Source of the DNA: Reinekea forsetii | GTDB taxonomy: Bacteria > Pseudomonadota > Gammaproteobacteria > Pseudomonadales > Natronospirillaceae | Assembly (NCBI RefSeq): GCF_002795845.1 | Contig: NZ_CP011797.1 | Span: 2,503,501-2,567,500, forward strand | Direction: 5' to 3' | DNA length: 64,000 nucleotides | Shown: piece by piece, positions 50,630 to 59,360 of the stretch | Layout of the letters: each line of letters starts with the position of its first letter | How positions within the stretch are numbered: position 1 is the first letter of the stretch | Notes under the pieces: model-generated | What the model was told of the DNA's origin: nothing | What the model saw: only the letters and a program-made list of their open reading frames with translations | Database searches by the model: none | Position numbers and translations under genes: made by a program

Positions 50630-51901
50630 TTGATACGGGCTATCTATTCGGTCACAAGCTTACTCCTTGGTATGGGTATCTTGCTCTCCGGCTCAGGTCT
50701 TCTGGGCACTCTACTAGGCTTACGGGCCAGTGCTGAGGGCTTTTCAGATATTACCATTGGTCTGATTATGGCGGCCTTTTATTTCGGTTATATTGTTGGC
50801 AGTCAATGGTGCCCGCCACTGATCACCCGCATCGGCCATATTCGCACCTTTACGGCCCTGTCCGCCGCTGCCGCGGTTGTCTCATTGCTCCATGGTATGG
50901 TTATCGATCCTTGGTTCTGGGGCCTATTGCGACTGATCCACGGCATCTGCATGATCGGCCTCTATATGGTGATCGAGAGCTGGCTGAACGAGCAAATCAA
51001 CCACCGCCGAGGCCAGGTATTCGCTGTCTATATGATGGTATCCCTGGGTGCCTTAGGCGCCGGTCAATTTTTAATTATCATCTATGGTGCCGATCAACTG
51101 GGCAGCTTTGCCATGGTCGCCATGCTGTTCTGTTTGGGTCTTATACCCTTGGCGCTGACCCGGGTACATCAGCCGGTCTTGGCCAGCATCACCAAGATGC
51201 CACTGCTTGAGCTGTTCAAAATATCCCATGTCGGTGCTTGGGGTGCGTTGAGCTCCGGCCTAATTACCGGCTCGTTTTGGGGTCTGTCGGCGGTTTATGC
51301 GCTCGATATTGGCCTGAGCGACAGCGAAGTGGCCAGTTTTATCGCCTCAACCATTATCGGTGGCGCCCTATTGCAGTGGCCTATCGGTAGCCTCTCAGAC
51401 CGTTATGACCGTCGCCTGGTGCTGTTTTGGGTGTGCATCGGTGCGGCCGCGTTCGCGCTGTTGATGTTTATCATGAGCGGTCGCGGCGGCTTGTGGCTCA
51501 GCCCGATCGCCGTGATCTACGGTGGACTCTCCTTCGCGCTCTATGCCCTGAGCGTAGCTCAGACCCATGACCGAATGAGCGAAGGCAATACTATGGCGGC
51601 TACTCAAGGCTTGCTGTTGTTAAATGGCATTGGCGCCACGTTGGGTCCGCTGTTAATTGGTGCCCTAATGTATGGCTTGGGTACGACCAGCTTCCCGATC
51701 TTATTGGCGGTGTTTCTGCTCTTGCTCGCGAGCTATACCCGCTATCGTATCGGAGCAGATCCGGCGGTTCCGGCTGCAGAACGGACTGAGTTTGTACCCA
51801 TTACCCGAACGTCTATCGAGGTCCTGGAGATGGATCCGCGGGCCGAATCCGAGTCAGAATCCGAGTCAGAATCCGGGACGGAGTCGGATATGAAGGCTTA
51901 G
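50630..51901 (+). CDS. Major facilitator transporter, YcaD-like
   Basis: A 423-residue protein with twelve hydrophobic helices of the major facilitator fold. The conserved loop between helices 2 and 3 appears as CPPLITRIGHIR and the mirrored loop as GSLSDRYDRR. The helix 4-5 region RLIHGICMIGLYMVIESWLNE is characteristic of the YcaD subgroup, whose substrates are unknown. The cytoplasmic C-terminus ends in an alternating Glu-Ser stretch. TTG 50630 follows GGAG by 8 bases. The long structured leader suggests RNA-level control. Confidence 0.87.
   Translation: MIRAIYSVTSLLLGMGILLSGSGLLGTLLGLRASAEGFSDITIGLIMAAFYFGYIVGSQWCPPLITRIGHIRTFTALSAAAAVVSLLHGMVIDPWFWGLLRLIHGICMIGLYMVIESWLNEQINHRRGQVFAVYMMVSLGALGAGQFLIIIYGADQLGSFAMVAMLFCLGLIPLALTRVHQPVLASITKMPLLELFKISHVGAWGALSSGLITGSFWGLSAVYALDIGLSDSEVASFIASTIIGGALLQWPIGSLSDRYDRRLVLFWVCIGAAAFALLMFIMSGRGGLWLSPIAVIYGGLSFALYALSVAQTHDRMSEGNTMAATQGLLLLNGIGATLGPLLIGALMYGLGTTSFPILLAVFLLLLASYTRYRIGADPAVPAAERTEFVPITRTSIEVLEMDPRAESESESESESGTESDMKA
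51845..51880. repeat. 12-bp coding repeat in the MFS gene tail
   Basis: Two exact units GAATCCGAGTCA (51845-51868) and a third partial unit encode alternating Glu and Ser near the C-terminus. Unit-length changes would keep the frame and only alter tail length. Confidence 0.9.
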
Positions 51902-52022
51902 GGCGTGAACACGGGCAGGATTCACCTGTCGGGGTTTAATCGACCTCGATGCATGCCGGCTCGACTGTCCGGGACCGGCCCTAAAATGGGGTGTGGATGC
52001 CGGTGCAAAACCGCCTTTTTCC

Positions 52023-52847
52023 TTAGTTCCAGCGAATGTTTAATTCGTCCCATTGTGACTGCGCGCCAAATCGAACGGGCAAGATACTGGTACCTACTCC
52101 CGAGGTAACAAAGACTGATCGTTGCTTGTCCTGGTAAAACCCACAATGGGCCAATGATGGCGCTTCAGATGGCACCCAAAGGGGGCCAACCAAGGGCAAG
52201 CTTACCTGTCCGCAGTGGGTGTGTCCGGCAAGCACCAAACCTGTCATGTGCTTGTCGAAAGCACCTGCTGGGTCATGTGTGATTGTAAGCTGCGGTAGGC
52301 CCTGACATTCCGCTGGGTAGTCTACGTACTTGTACCTATTGGTGAACTTGTCGCCCAGCCCCCGAATACAGACGGGGCCGTTAGCAGTCCTAACGAGTCG
52401 CGTCTGGTTCTCCATAACATCAACATCTAAACGATTGAATTCATAGAGCCATCGCTCGGGATCAGACCAGCTTTCGTAATTACCGAGCACAACAGCCCTT
52501 GGCAAAGGATCAATCAACTTCATTGCGTTGATAATATTTTCACGATGGGAGGACATATCAACTATGGCTCGGGGGCTCGCGGTATAATCGCCAACAAACA
52601 CCACCAGATCGGGCTGCGTGGCTTTTATGTCTCGCATAAGGTTCTGGAGTTTTAGCAATGGCGCGGGGCCCTCGGGGAGATGTATGTCACCAATTACCGC
52701 AATTGACAGTGAACTTGACCCCAGGTTCGTATCGGACAGGGATATGGCGACCCTATTGCGCTCTGTGGTCAAATTTCCAGATATAGATACAAAAAAATAG
52801 GCGCTTACTAAAGTACAGGCAAAAATCCACCCAAGTATCTTCTTCAT
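52023..52847 (-). CDS. Membrane-anchored metallophosphoesterase (YaeI-like)
   Basis: A 274-residue calcineurin-like phosphoesterase. An N-terminal hydrophobic segment (residues 3-24) anchors it or serves as a signal. Metal-site motifs are AVIGDIHLPEG, FVGDYTA, VLGNYESWSD, and LAGHTHCGQ. The usual GNH is GNY here, so one expected His is replaced by Tyr. Relatives include YaeI-type enzymes acting on lipid A or UDP-sugars, but the substrate is not predictable. The start at 52847 is chosen from the anchor; an in-frame ORF extends to 52922. Confidence 0.82.
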   Translation of the reverse strand: MKKILGWIFACTLVSAYFFVSISGNLTTERNRVAISLSDTNLGSSSLSIAVIGDIHLPEGPAPLLKLQNLMRDIKATQPDLVVFVGDYTASPRAIVDMSSHRENIINAMKLIDPLPRAVVLGNYESWSDPERWLYEFNRLDVDVMENQTRLVRTANGPVCIRGLGDKFTNRYKYVDYPAECQGLPQLTITHDPAGAFDKHMTGLVLAGHTHCGQVSLPLVGPLWVPSEAPSLAHCGFYQDKQRSVFVTSGVGTSILPVRFGAQSQWDELNIRWN

Positions 52848-53020
52848 TTCCCATCTCTTTAATATTTGCCGGTATTCTGTCATCGAAGTTCCGCAAGCAA
52901 TATTCAGCATCTGAGCCCCCACCCTGTAGTTAAATCAGGACCGGGAAGCTTAGCTGTGGATCGATCCAGCCGATGACCGACCAGTTTGTGCCCAATATTC
53001 GGCCTATCATCGTGAGCCGA

Positions 53021-53986
53021 TCACTGGTGGATGTTTTGAGCCTCATTGGCGATCGATGCACCCATCTGATGGTGAGCAGCATATTGACGTGGCGACTCGC
53101 CAAACTGTTGGTGAAAACGCCGGGTGAAGTGACTCGGACTTTGGAACCCGACCTCGTAACACACTGCCGTGATTCCCCGGCCGCCTGCGATCAAAACTCG
53201 GGCCTTAGCCAGTCGCTGTTGTTGCACATACTCCATCGGCCCGCTGCCGATCAGCTTATTGAAGTGAGCGTAAAGTTTACTACGCGACATGCAGGCCACT
53301 TTACAGAGCGAGTCTATATCGATGGCGCTGGCCAGGTGGTCGTCGATATAGCGTAACGCCGCCGTCATACCGGTTAGGGTCGGGTCCCCTTTGGCACATT
53401 GCACCAAAAAGTCATGACCCTGTTGGCGCAGCATGCGGGTCAATAATTCGGTGACCCCTAGGTCCAGCACCAGGTCGCGATCCGGATCTTTGCCGACAAA
53501 ACTGTCCACGATCCGCACCAGTAGCTGTTGTGTGGCCTCGGTGTGGAAAACGTGCAGCAGGTGGGCGGCATCTGGCTTCCAGTGTTCCAACTCACGCGGC
53601 AGTACGCCGTGTATATTCAAGCTGTCACAGACCTGTCGCAGCCGATTGCGGTCGATACCGAGGGCCAAACAGCTGGTCGGTTGGGTCGAGCTGGCATCGG
53701 GAAAGTCGATCGTAACGGTCTCGCCGGGGGCCATCACGAAGGACTCATGCGGTATGAAGGCTTCGTTGAAATGGTTTTTGCCGTGCAATACCTTGCGGCC
53801 ACTGATCATGCCGCAATAGAGGATCTCTTCGGCTTCGAGGCGGACCTGCGTCGCGTTGCTAAAGGTATCGTAAATCGACAGTTCCACACCATGGGTTTCA
53901 TATACGGTACGGTTCTCTACCAACAATCGCGGCGCGCTCTGGCGGCGATTACGCTCTGCTAAGGTCGTTAAATCTACTGTTGTCAT
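53021..53986 (-). CDS. AraC-family transcriptional regulator
   Basis: A 321-residue regulator. The N-terminal 200 residues are a cupin-like sensing domain; the C-terminal 100 hold the two AraC helix-turn-helix units (IDSLCKVACMSRSKLYAHFNKLIG and ITAVCYEVGFQSPSHFTRRFHQQFGESP). TTGAGG precedes the ATG at 53986. It is divergent from an aldehyde dehydrogenase gene, so it probably controls that gene in response to an alcohol, aldehyde or amine; EutR and similar regulators have this layout. Confidence 0.9.
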   Translation of the reverse strand: MTTVDLTTLAERNRRQSAPRLLVENRTVYETHGVELSIYDTFSNATQVRLEAEEILYCGMISGRKVLHGKNHFNEAFIPHESFVMAPGETVTIDFPDASSTQPTSCLALGIDRNRLRQVCDSLNIHGVLPRELEHWKPDAAHLLHVFHTEATQQLLVRIVDSFVGKDPDRDLVLDLGVTELLTRMLRQQGHDFLVQCAKGDPTLTGMTAALRYIDDHLASAIDIDSLCKVACMSRSKLYAHFNKLIGSGPMEYVQQQRLAKARVLIAGGRGITAVCYEVGFQSPSHFTRRFHQQFGESPRQYAAHHQMGASIANEAQNIHQ

Positions 53987-54335
53987 CCTAACCTCAAAAT
54001 AGTTTACCAACATTTATCCGAGTTCAGCGACATTCCCTAGTATGTTGCTGGCCCTTATCGATGGGGTGGATCGATCTACAGTGCGTTTACAGGCAGTCTT
54101 AGGCCCCGAAACGATCCCCTATATAAGTTCAGACGCTGAGCCTAGTAAAAAAAACGCTAAGGCAAGTCATCATTTATAACACCACGTAGCATAGGCTTCA
54201 ACAACCCGACCAAAGTCTTAGCGTGTGGACTCGGGGCTGCACCGGTTCGAATCGAGATCTCGCAGACAAACCAGTAACCACTCGATTCAAATCCATGATC
54301 TCCATACTAAAAAAAATAAAATATAGGAGCTATAT
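53987..54335. other. Intergenic region between the AraC gene and aldehyde dehydrogenase
   Basis: About 350 bases with no gene. An inverted repeat GAATCGAG/CTCGATTC (54249-54256 and 54281-54288, 24 bases apart) may be a regulator site. A tRNA-like GGTTCGAATC occurs at 54244-54253 but no cloverleaf can be built around it. No promoter is assigned with confidence. Confidence 0.45.
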
Positions 54336-55856
54336 ATGATTTATTCAAATCCTGGCCAGCCAGATTCGCTGCTAACCTTTAAGCAAAAATATGGCAATTA
54401 CATCGGTGGCGACTGGGTCGCACCGGTTAATGGCAAGTACCTCGACAATGTCAGCCCGGTAAATGGCGATGTCTTCTGCCAAGTCCCACGCTCAGACGCG
54501 GCCGATATTGACCTGGCATTGGATGCAGCCCACCGCGCGGCGCCTGCTTGGGGCAAAACGGCTGCGGCCGAACGCAGCAACATACTGCTGCGTATTGCCG
54601 ACCGTATGGAGCAAAACCTTGAAATGCTCGCCGTCGCGGAAAGCTGGGATAACGGTAAGGGCGTGCGTGAGACCCTGAACGCCGACATCCCACTGGCGGT
54701 TGACCATTTTCGTTACTTCGCCGGTTGTTTGCGAGCTCAAGAGGGCAGCATGGCTGAGCTCGACGAGACCACCGTGTCTTATCACATACACGAGCCATTG
54801 GGCGTCGTGGGTCAGATCATCCCATGGAACTTCCCGATTCTGATGGCCGCGTGGAAACTCGGACCGGCTCTGGCTGCCGGTAACTGTGTGGTCCTGAAAC
54901 CAGCCGAACAAACCCCGGCATCGATTCTGGTGTTAATGGAGTTGATTGGTGATCTCTTACCGCCAGGCGTCCTCAATATCGTCAACGGCCTGGGCGAAGA
55001 AGCCGGCCATGCCTTGGCGACCAGCAAGCGTATCGCCAAGATCGCCTTCACCGGCTCAACCCCAGTCGGTCAGATGATCTTGCGCAATGCCGCTGACTTG
55101 CTGATACCCAGTTCTGTTGAGCTCGGTGGCAAGTCGCCAAACATCCTCTTTGACGACGTAATGCTGCAGGAAGATGACTATCTGAGTAAATGTGTTGAAG
55201 GCATCACCCTGGCCTTCTTTAACCAGGGCGAAGTCTGTACCTGTCCCTCGCGCGCACTTATTCAAGAAAGCATTTATGGCGATATGGTCGAGATGGTTGT
55301 TGCCCGTGCCGCGAAGATCATCCAAGGCAACCCGCTCGATACCGACACTCAGGTCGGTGCACAGGCCTCGCGCGAGCAGTTTGATCGTATTATGAACTAT
55401 ATTGACATCGGCAAGGCCGAAGGCGCGCAGCTGTTGCTCGGCGGTAGTGCTCAAAAACTGTCGAATGGCTTGCAGAATGGCTACTACATCCAGCCAACGC
55501 TGTTCAAAGGCACCAACGATATGCGAATTTTTCAAGAAGAGATTTTTGGCCCGGTGATCAGCGTTACCACCTTTAAGGATGAAGCCGAAGCCTTGGCGAT
55601 TGCCAACGATTCCGAGTTCGGCCTCGGTGCCGGTCTCTGGACCCGTGATATGAACCGTGCTTACCGCATGGGTCGTGGCATTCAGGCCGGTCGAGTGTGG
55701 ACCAACTGTTACCATGCTTATCCAGCGCATGCCGCCTTTGGTGGCTACAAGAAGTCGGGTATCGGTCGGGAAACGCATAAGATCGCGCTCGAGCATTACC
55801 AGCAGACCAAAAACCTGCTGGTCAGCTACAGCACCAGTCCGCTCGGGTTTTTCTAA
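54336..55856 (+). CDS. NAD-dependent aldehyde dehydrogenase (ExaC/AldB type)
   Basis: A 506-residue cytoplasmic enzyme oxidising short aldehydes, probably acetaldehyde, to acids. The N-terminus [38 protein letters not shown] (cofactor site), [16 protein letters not shown] (general base Glu262) and NQGEVCTC (catalytic Cys301) are all present. Full length and the TCPSR context match ExaC/AldB-type enzymes used in ethanol metabolism. AGGAG precedes the ATG. A strong terminator follows. Confidence 0.93.
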   Translation: MIYSNPGQPDSLLTFKQKYGNYIGGDWVAPVNGKYLDNVSPVNGDVFCQVPRSDAADIDLALDAAHRAAPAWGKTAAAERSNILLRIADRMEQNLEMLAVAESWDNGKGVRETLNADIPLAVDHFRYFAGCLRAQEGSMAELDETTVSYHIHEPLGVVGQIIPWNFPILMAAWKLGPALAAGNCVVLKPAEQTPASILVLMELIGDLLPPGVLNIVNGLGEEAGHALATSKRIAKIAFTGSTPVGQMILRNAADLLIPSSVELGGKSPNILFDDVMLQEDDYLSKCVEGITLAFFNQGEVCTCPSRALIQESIYGDMVEMVVARAAKIIQGNPLDTDTQVGAQASREQFDRIMNYIDIGKAEGAQLLLGGSAQKLSNGLQNGYYIQPTLFKGTNDMRIFQEEIFGPVISVTTFKDEAEALAIANDSEFGLGAGLWTRDMNRAYRMGRGIQAGRVWTNCYHAYPAHAAFGGYKKSGIGRETHKIALEHYQQTKNLLVSYSTSPLGFF

Positions 55857-55877
55857 CCCAGGCCCTGAGACCTAACG

Positions 55878-55903
55878 AATAGCGCTTCGGCGCTATTTTT
55901 TTT
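55878..55903 (+). terminator. Rho-independent terminator of the aldehyde dehydrogenase gene
   Basis: AATAGCGC-TTCG-GCGCTATT followed by eight Ts (counting the two that close the stem): a perfect 8-bp stem with a UUCG tetraloop, 22 bases after the stop. Confidence 0.92.
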
Positions 55904-56030
55904 GTCTGCCGATTAACACCCTAAAACCGATGGCCGCCAGCGCTATCAATCAATCAACTGGTAACCCAAGCACGCCTCGCCCTATACTTGCGCCTCGCCA
56001 TGATCTGCTGACAGCCTAAGAGACTCCATC

Positions 56031-56693
56031 GTGACTCCCAGAATTTTCACCTACCGCCCCCCGGCAGCCGCGCTTGAGATTATTTTTCAGGATGACGCCT
56101 ATCTGGCGATCAACAAACCGAGCGGCCTGCTGAGCAACCCCGGACGCGACCCGGTGACCCATGACTGCGCTCTAACCCGCTTGCAGGCGCGTTTTGGCGA
56201 AATCCATCTGGTCCATCGACTCGATTGCGATACCTCCGGGGTGCTGGTGTTTGCCAAGACTAAGGCGGCCGAGAGTGCCCTGAAGAAACAACTACAGTAT
56301 CGACAGGTTGCTAAGACTTACGAGGCATTGGTCTGGGGATTGTTGGCACAGCCGGAGGGCCGTATCGAGTTGCCGATTGGGCCCAACCCGGACGATCGGC
56401 CACTGCAGCAGATCGACCAAAACGGTAAGGCGGCCGTGACCGACTATCGTCTGCTCCAGGCTGATGGCGCAGCGCATTGGTCGCGCCTGAGCTTGGCCCC
56501 CCAAACCGGCCGCACCCATCAACTGCGCGTCCATCTAAATGCCTTGGGTCACGCGATCTTGGGCGATACCTTCTATGCCCACCCAGAGGCATTGGCCATG
56601 CACTCTAGGCTCTGTTTGCATGCCCTGACTTTCTCGTTTGAGCATTTCGCCACCGGCCAATCGCTCACCCTCAGCGCGCGCAACGATTTTTAG
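56031..56693 (+). CDS. rluA: Pseudouridine synthase RluA
   Basis: A 220-residue enzyme that in E. coli converts U746 of 23S rRNA and U32 of some tRNAs to pseudouridine. It lacks an S4 domain, as RluA does (219 residues). Visible motifs: INKPSGLLSNPGR, HRLDCDTSGVLVFAKTKAAE with catalytic Asp65, TGRTHQLRVHLNALGHAILGD, and LCLHALTF. The start is GTG at 56031; no strong ribosome site is visible. Confidence 0.9.
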   Translation: MTPRIFTYRPPAAALEIIFQDDAYLAINKPSGLLSNPGRDPVTHDCALTRLQARFGEIHLVHRLDCDTSGVLVFAKTKAAESALKKQLQYRQVAKTYEALVWGLLAQPEGRIELPIGPNPDDRPLQQIDQNGKAAVTDYRLLQADGAAHWSRLSLAPQTGRTHQLRVHLNALGHAILGDTFYAHPEALAMHSRLCLHALTFSFEHFATGQSLTLSARNDF

Positions 56694-56724
56694 CGCTCGG
56701 CCACACTATCGGCCCATACGATCC

Positions 56725-57717
56725 TTAGCGCGTGGCAAAAAAATCGCTGAGACCGGTACTATGCAGACTGTCAGCCCAGACCAATGCTTCCCCAATGGCA
56801 TTGCGCTCAGCGGGCAACAACACCGCCGGCCCGGCACGCCCGCGGCCAATCGGACCGTAAAAATCCAGACTCGCGACATCCTTGGCGCAGCATGCGCGCA
56901 CCAATCCCATCACCCCAGCGTCGACGCTGTGGGCTTGCTTGACAATGGCACGCACGATCAGCCGGTCGAGCCAGCCGATGCCGCCAGAGGCCAGGGTCTT
57001 GGCTTGGAGTTCAGTCTGGGTTGGGCCCGGATGAGCACATAGGCTCTTCACCTTGCCGGCCAGTTCCGGGCGCTGCCGTGCGATGGCATCGTGCAGGCTA
57101 TAGGTGAACAGCAGGTTGGCCAGCTTGGATTGCTGATAGCGCCGCCATTTGCCCAGTCCAAGAAAACCATCGCCACCAAGCTTGGCTGGGTCTTTGGCCA
57201 GATATCGCGCCTGTAACTCACCACCGCGCCGCGCGCCACTGGAATGATTGACCACTCGGGCCTCGCCCCGCGCACCCACGGCTCGTTCCAACAGCGGCCA
57301 AGCACCGGAGCTCAACAGGAAGTGGCTCAGGTGATTGGTTTGCATCTGCAGATCCAAGCCATCGACCGTCACCCGACTCGGCACGGCCATGATGCCGGCA
57401 TTATTACAGAGCACATCCAAGCCATTCGGGCAGGCACCGTTCAATTGATCAATGGCCGCTCTGACACTCGCCAAACTGGCCAGGTCACAGGGTATAAAGC
57501 GCGCATCAACCCGTTGCGCACGCAGCGTCCTAAGGGCTGCTGCACTGCGCGCTGAGGGTCGATTTAACATCAGCACCTGCGCACCTAAGGCGCCGCAGCG
57601 TTGAGCCAAAATAAGGCCGGTACCACTGGTGCAGCCGGTAATAGCGACGGTCTTACCCGCCATGCTCGGTAGAGTTGGCAGCAAGGCCGATATATCCTGA
57701 TTTTGCGTGACGCTCAT
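56725..57717 (-). CDS. Short-chain dehydrogenase, retinol-dehydrogenase-like
   Basis: A 330-residue NAD(P)-dependent oxidoreductase. Cofactor motif ITGCTSGTG near residue 25, CNNAGIM, NHSSGAR with the catalytic Ser and RYQQSKLAN with the Tyr-x-x-x-Lys pair; PGPTQTEL follows. It resembles the WWOX/retinol dehydrogenase branch. The substrate is unknown. ATG 57717 is 6 bases after AAAAGG and is preferred to the GTG at 57738. Confidence 0.88.
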   Translation of the reverse strand: MSVTQNQDISALLPTLPSMAGKTVAITGCTSGTGLILAQRCGALGAQVLMLNRPSARSAAALRTLRAQRVDARFIPCDLASLASVRAAIDQLNGACPNGLDVLCNNAGIMAVPSRVTVDGLDLQMQTNHLSHFLLSSGAWPLLERAVGARGEARVVNHSSGARRGGELQARYLAKDPAKLGGDGFLGLGKWRRYQQSKLANLLFTYSLHDAIARQRPELAGKVKSLCAHPGPTQTELQAKTLASGGIGWLDRLIVRAIVKQAHSVDAGVMGLVRACCAKDVASLDFYGPIGRGRAGPAVLLPAERNAIGEALVWADSLHSTGLSDFFATR

Positions 57718-57783
57718 GGCTGGCCTTTTGTGTTCCACTCTGATGCGGGGTCAAATGTGAGGGTGTTCAACTTTTTAGGCAAA

Positions 57784-57807
57784 AAAAACGGCCGGTTGGC
57801 CGTTTTT
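57784..57807 (-). terminator. Bidirectional-looking terminator between the SDR and DUF945 genes
   Basis: AAAAACGGCC-GGTT-GGCCGTTTTT is a perfect 10-bp stem with As on the left and Ts on the right. Both flanking genes are leftward, so it most likely ends the DUF945 transcript, with the T-run from 57781-57788 on the reverse strand. Confidence 0.85.
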
Positions 57808-57837
57808 GCTAGATCCGTACCTTAACACCGATGCGTG

Positions 57838-59130
57838 TTAAAAGGGCAACGGTAAGGGCTCACCGTTGAGCAGCGCAGAGCCATCGGCCAGCTTAAAGTC
57901 GACCTGGTAATCGGCGCCATTTTCCACTAGCACACCGGTCATCATCAGATTGTTGAATGGTTCTGCCAACAGGGTCGATTCGCTTAGGCCGCCGGCTAAC
58001 TCCAGATGGGCATCGGCCTTGAGGCTGGACACCAGAGACAGCATCGAAAAGGGGTTGTTAACATCGGCTACAGCATTTTCCGGCATTTCGAACGATGCCT
58101 GTAGGGCGATGGCTTGACCGTCCAGGGTCGCCTGCAGCTGGGAGACGGCAAACACAAAGCCAGTACGTAAAAATACATTGATGTCTTCCATCAGGGCCGG
58201 GCTCGCCTCACCACTGATCTGCATCGCGTTTAGGTTTTGTGACAGGCTCTGTAGGTTTTGCACAGAAGAACCGGTCATTGATAGGGCGAGGAGGATGTCT
58301 TTGATATCCACAGGCGCTTCGCCATCGTCAAGAGACACCTGATCAACTTGGAAGGACAGGTCCATCGCAAGCCGCTCATCAGTAACCTGGCTGTTCGATT
58401 GGATGCTATAAGCACCAACCTGGTAGTGTACCTGGGCCAATTCACTGGTTAAATCGAAGCTCATGCCGTCGCCGCTAGTACTCTGCTCGCCGACAAAGAC
58501 GCTACCGCCGATATAGCGGCCCTCAGACTGAAAAGACAAGGGTCGCATGACCATGGCGACCTGTTCCGGTTCATTGACCGTCACCGTTGCACCCGGCCAA
58601 GAGCCCGTCATACTGAATTTCCCGCTGGGATCACCGGTTATGGCCAAGCGCAGTGGCGACATCCGCACCGTGGCCTGCTCGATCTGCTCTTCGATACCGA
58701 TGCCGAGCCAATCACTCTGGTAATCACCGGTTAGACTGATTTTGGTGGTACCGGTCATCACATCTTGATCGATCAGTAACGTGCGTAATAGCGCCTGATT
58801 TTGTGCGTCGTCAACCCACGTCAGGAGTGACGCGTCGAAATGGAGGCGATGTTCTATCCTGGCCCCCCAGGGGCGTTTTTGGATGTTGTTGTCGATCACC
58901 AGGGTGACACGTTGGTCAGCCTGTTCGACGCTCGCGGTCAACACCAGGTGTCGTTCGATAAAGCTACTTTGATCATCGCTGACCGCAATCAGGATGGAGG
59001 AGGCGGCTGCGCTGTCTTGCAACTGGGCCAGGGCCGCGTCGATTTGGCGGTCGGCGACCAACATAGCGCTAGCACCGGCAAGTGCGACACCGACGACCAC
59101 TAGGGAGGTTACTAAAAGCGTTTTATTCAT
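57838..59130 (-). CDS. DUF945 (YdgA-like) protein
   Basis: A 430-residue protein with an N-terminal membrane segment (residues 4-26) and a long beta-rich periplasmic domain of the DUF945/YdgA family, typical in having DASLLTWVDD, LTGDYQSDWLGIG and repeated amphipathic strands. Function in the family is unknown; YdgA is an inner-membrane-associated protein in E. coli. There are no catalytic motifs that I can see. It is transcribed alone. Confidence 0.78.
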   Translation of the reverse strand: MNKTLLVTSLVVVGVALAGASAMLVADRQIDAALAQLQDSAAASSILIAVSDDQSSFIERHLVLTASVEQADQRVTLVIDNNIQKRPWGARIEHRLHFDASLLTWVDDAQNQALLRTLLIDQDVMTGTTKISLTGDYQSDWLGIGIEEQIEQATVRMSPLRLAITGDPSGKFSMTGSWPGATVTVNEPEQVAMVMRPLSFQSEGRYIGGSVFVGEQSTSGDGMSFDLTSELAQVHYQVGAYSIQSNSQVTDERLAMDLSFQVDQVSLDDGEAPVDIKDILLALSMTGSSVQNLQSLSQNLNAMQISGEASPALMEDINVFLRTGFVFAVSQLQATLDGQAIALQASFEMPENAVADVNNPFSMLSLVSSLKADAHLELAGGLSESTLLAEPFNNLMMTGVLVENGADYQVDFKLADGSALLNGEPLPLPF

Positions 59131-59360
59131 TTGAATTCCTATAGTCCTTGTGAAAAATCAATTCAAAAAAAGGCACCATTATCGTCTTCCTGACAGACAA
59201 GCCAGCCCTTGATTGAGTCGCAATCATAAGGCTTCCGCTTGAGATGTACATCGCTGCTGAGGAATTTTTTGACTTGACACCGGGGCGGCACATCAAAGGA
59301 CCTGCCACCCCGATTGAGGGGGGATTAGCGCCCTAGGTGGCCGCGTTGAAACGCCCCCTA

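Noticed and set aside
54230-54290. tRNA-like GGTTCGAATC sequence
   Set aside because: No acceptor stem, anticodon arm or CCA end can be built around it, so it is a chance T-arm match.
55056-55796. 246-residue reverse ORF within the aldehyde dehydrogenase
   Set aside because: Antisense shadow of a strongly conserved enzyme, no ribosome site.
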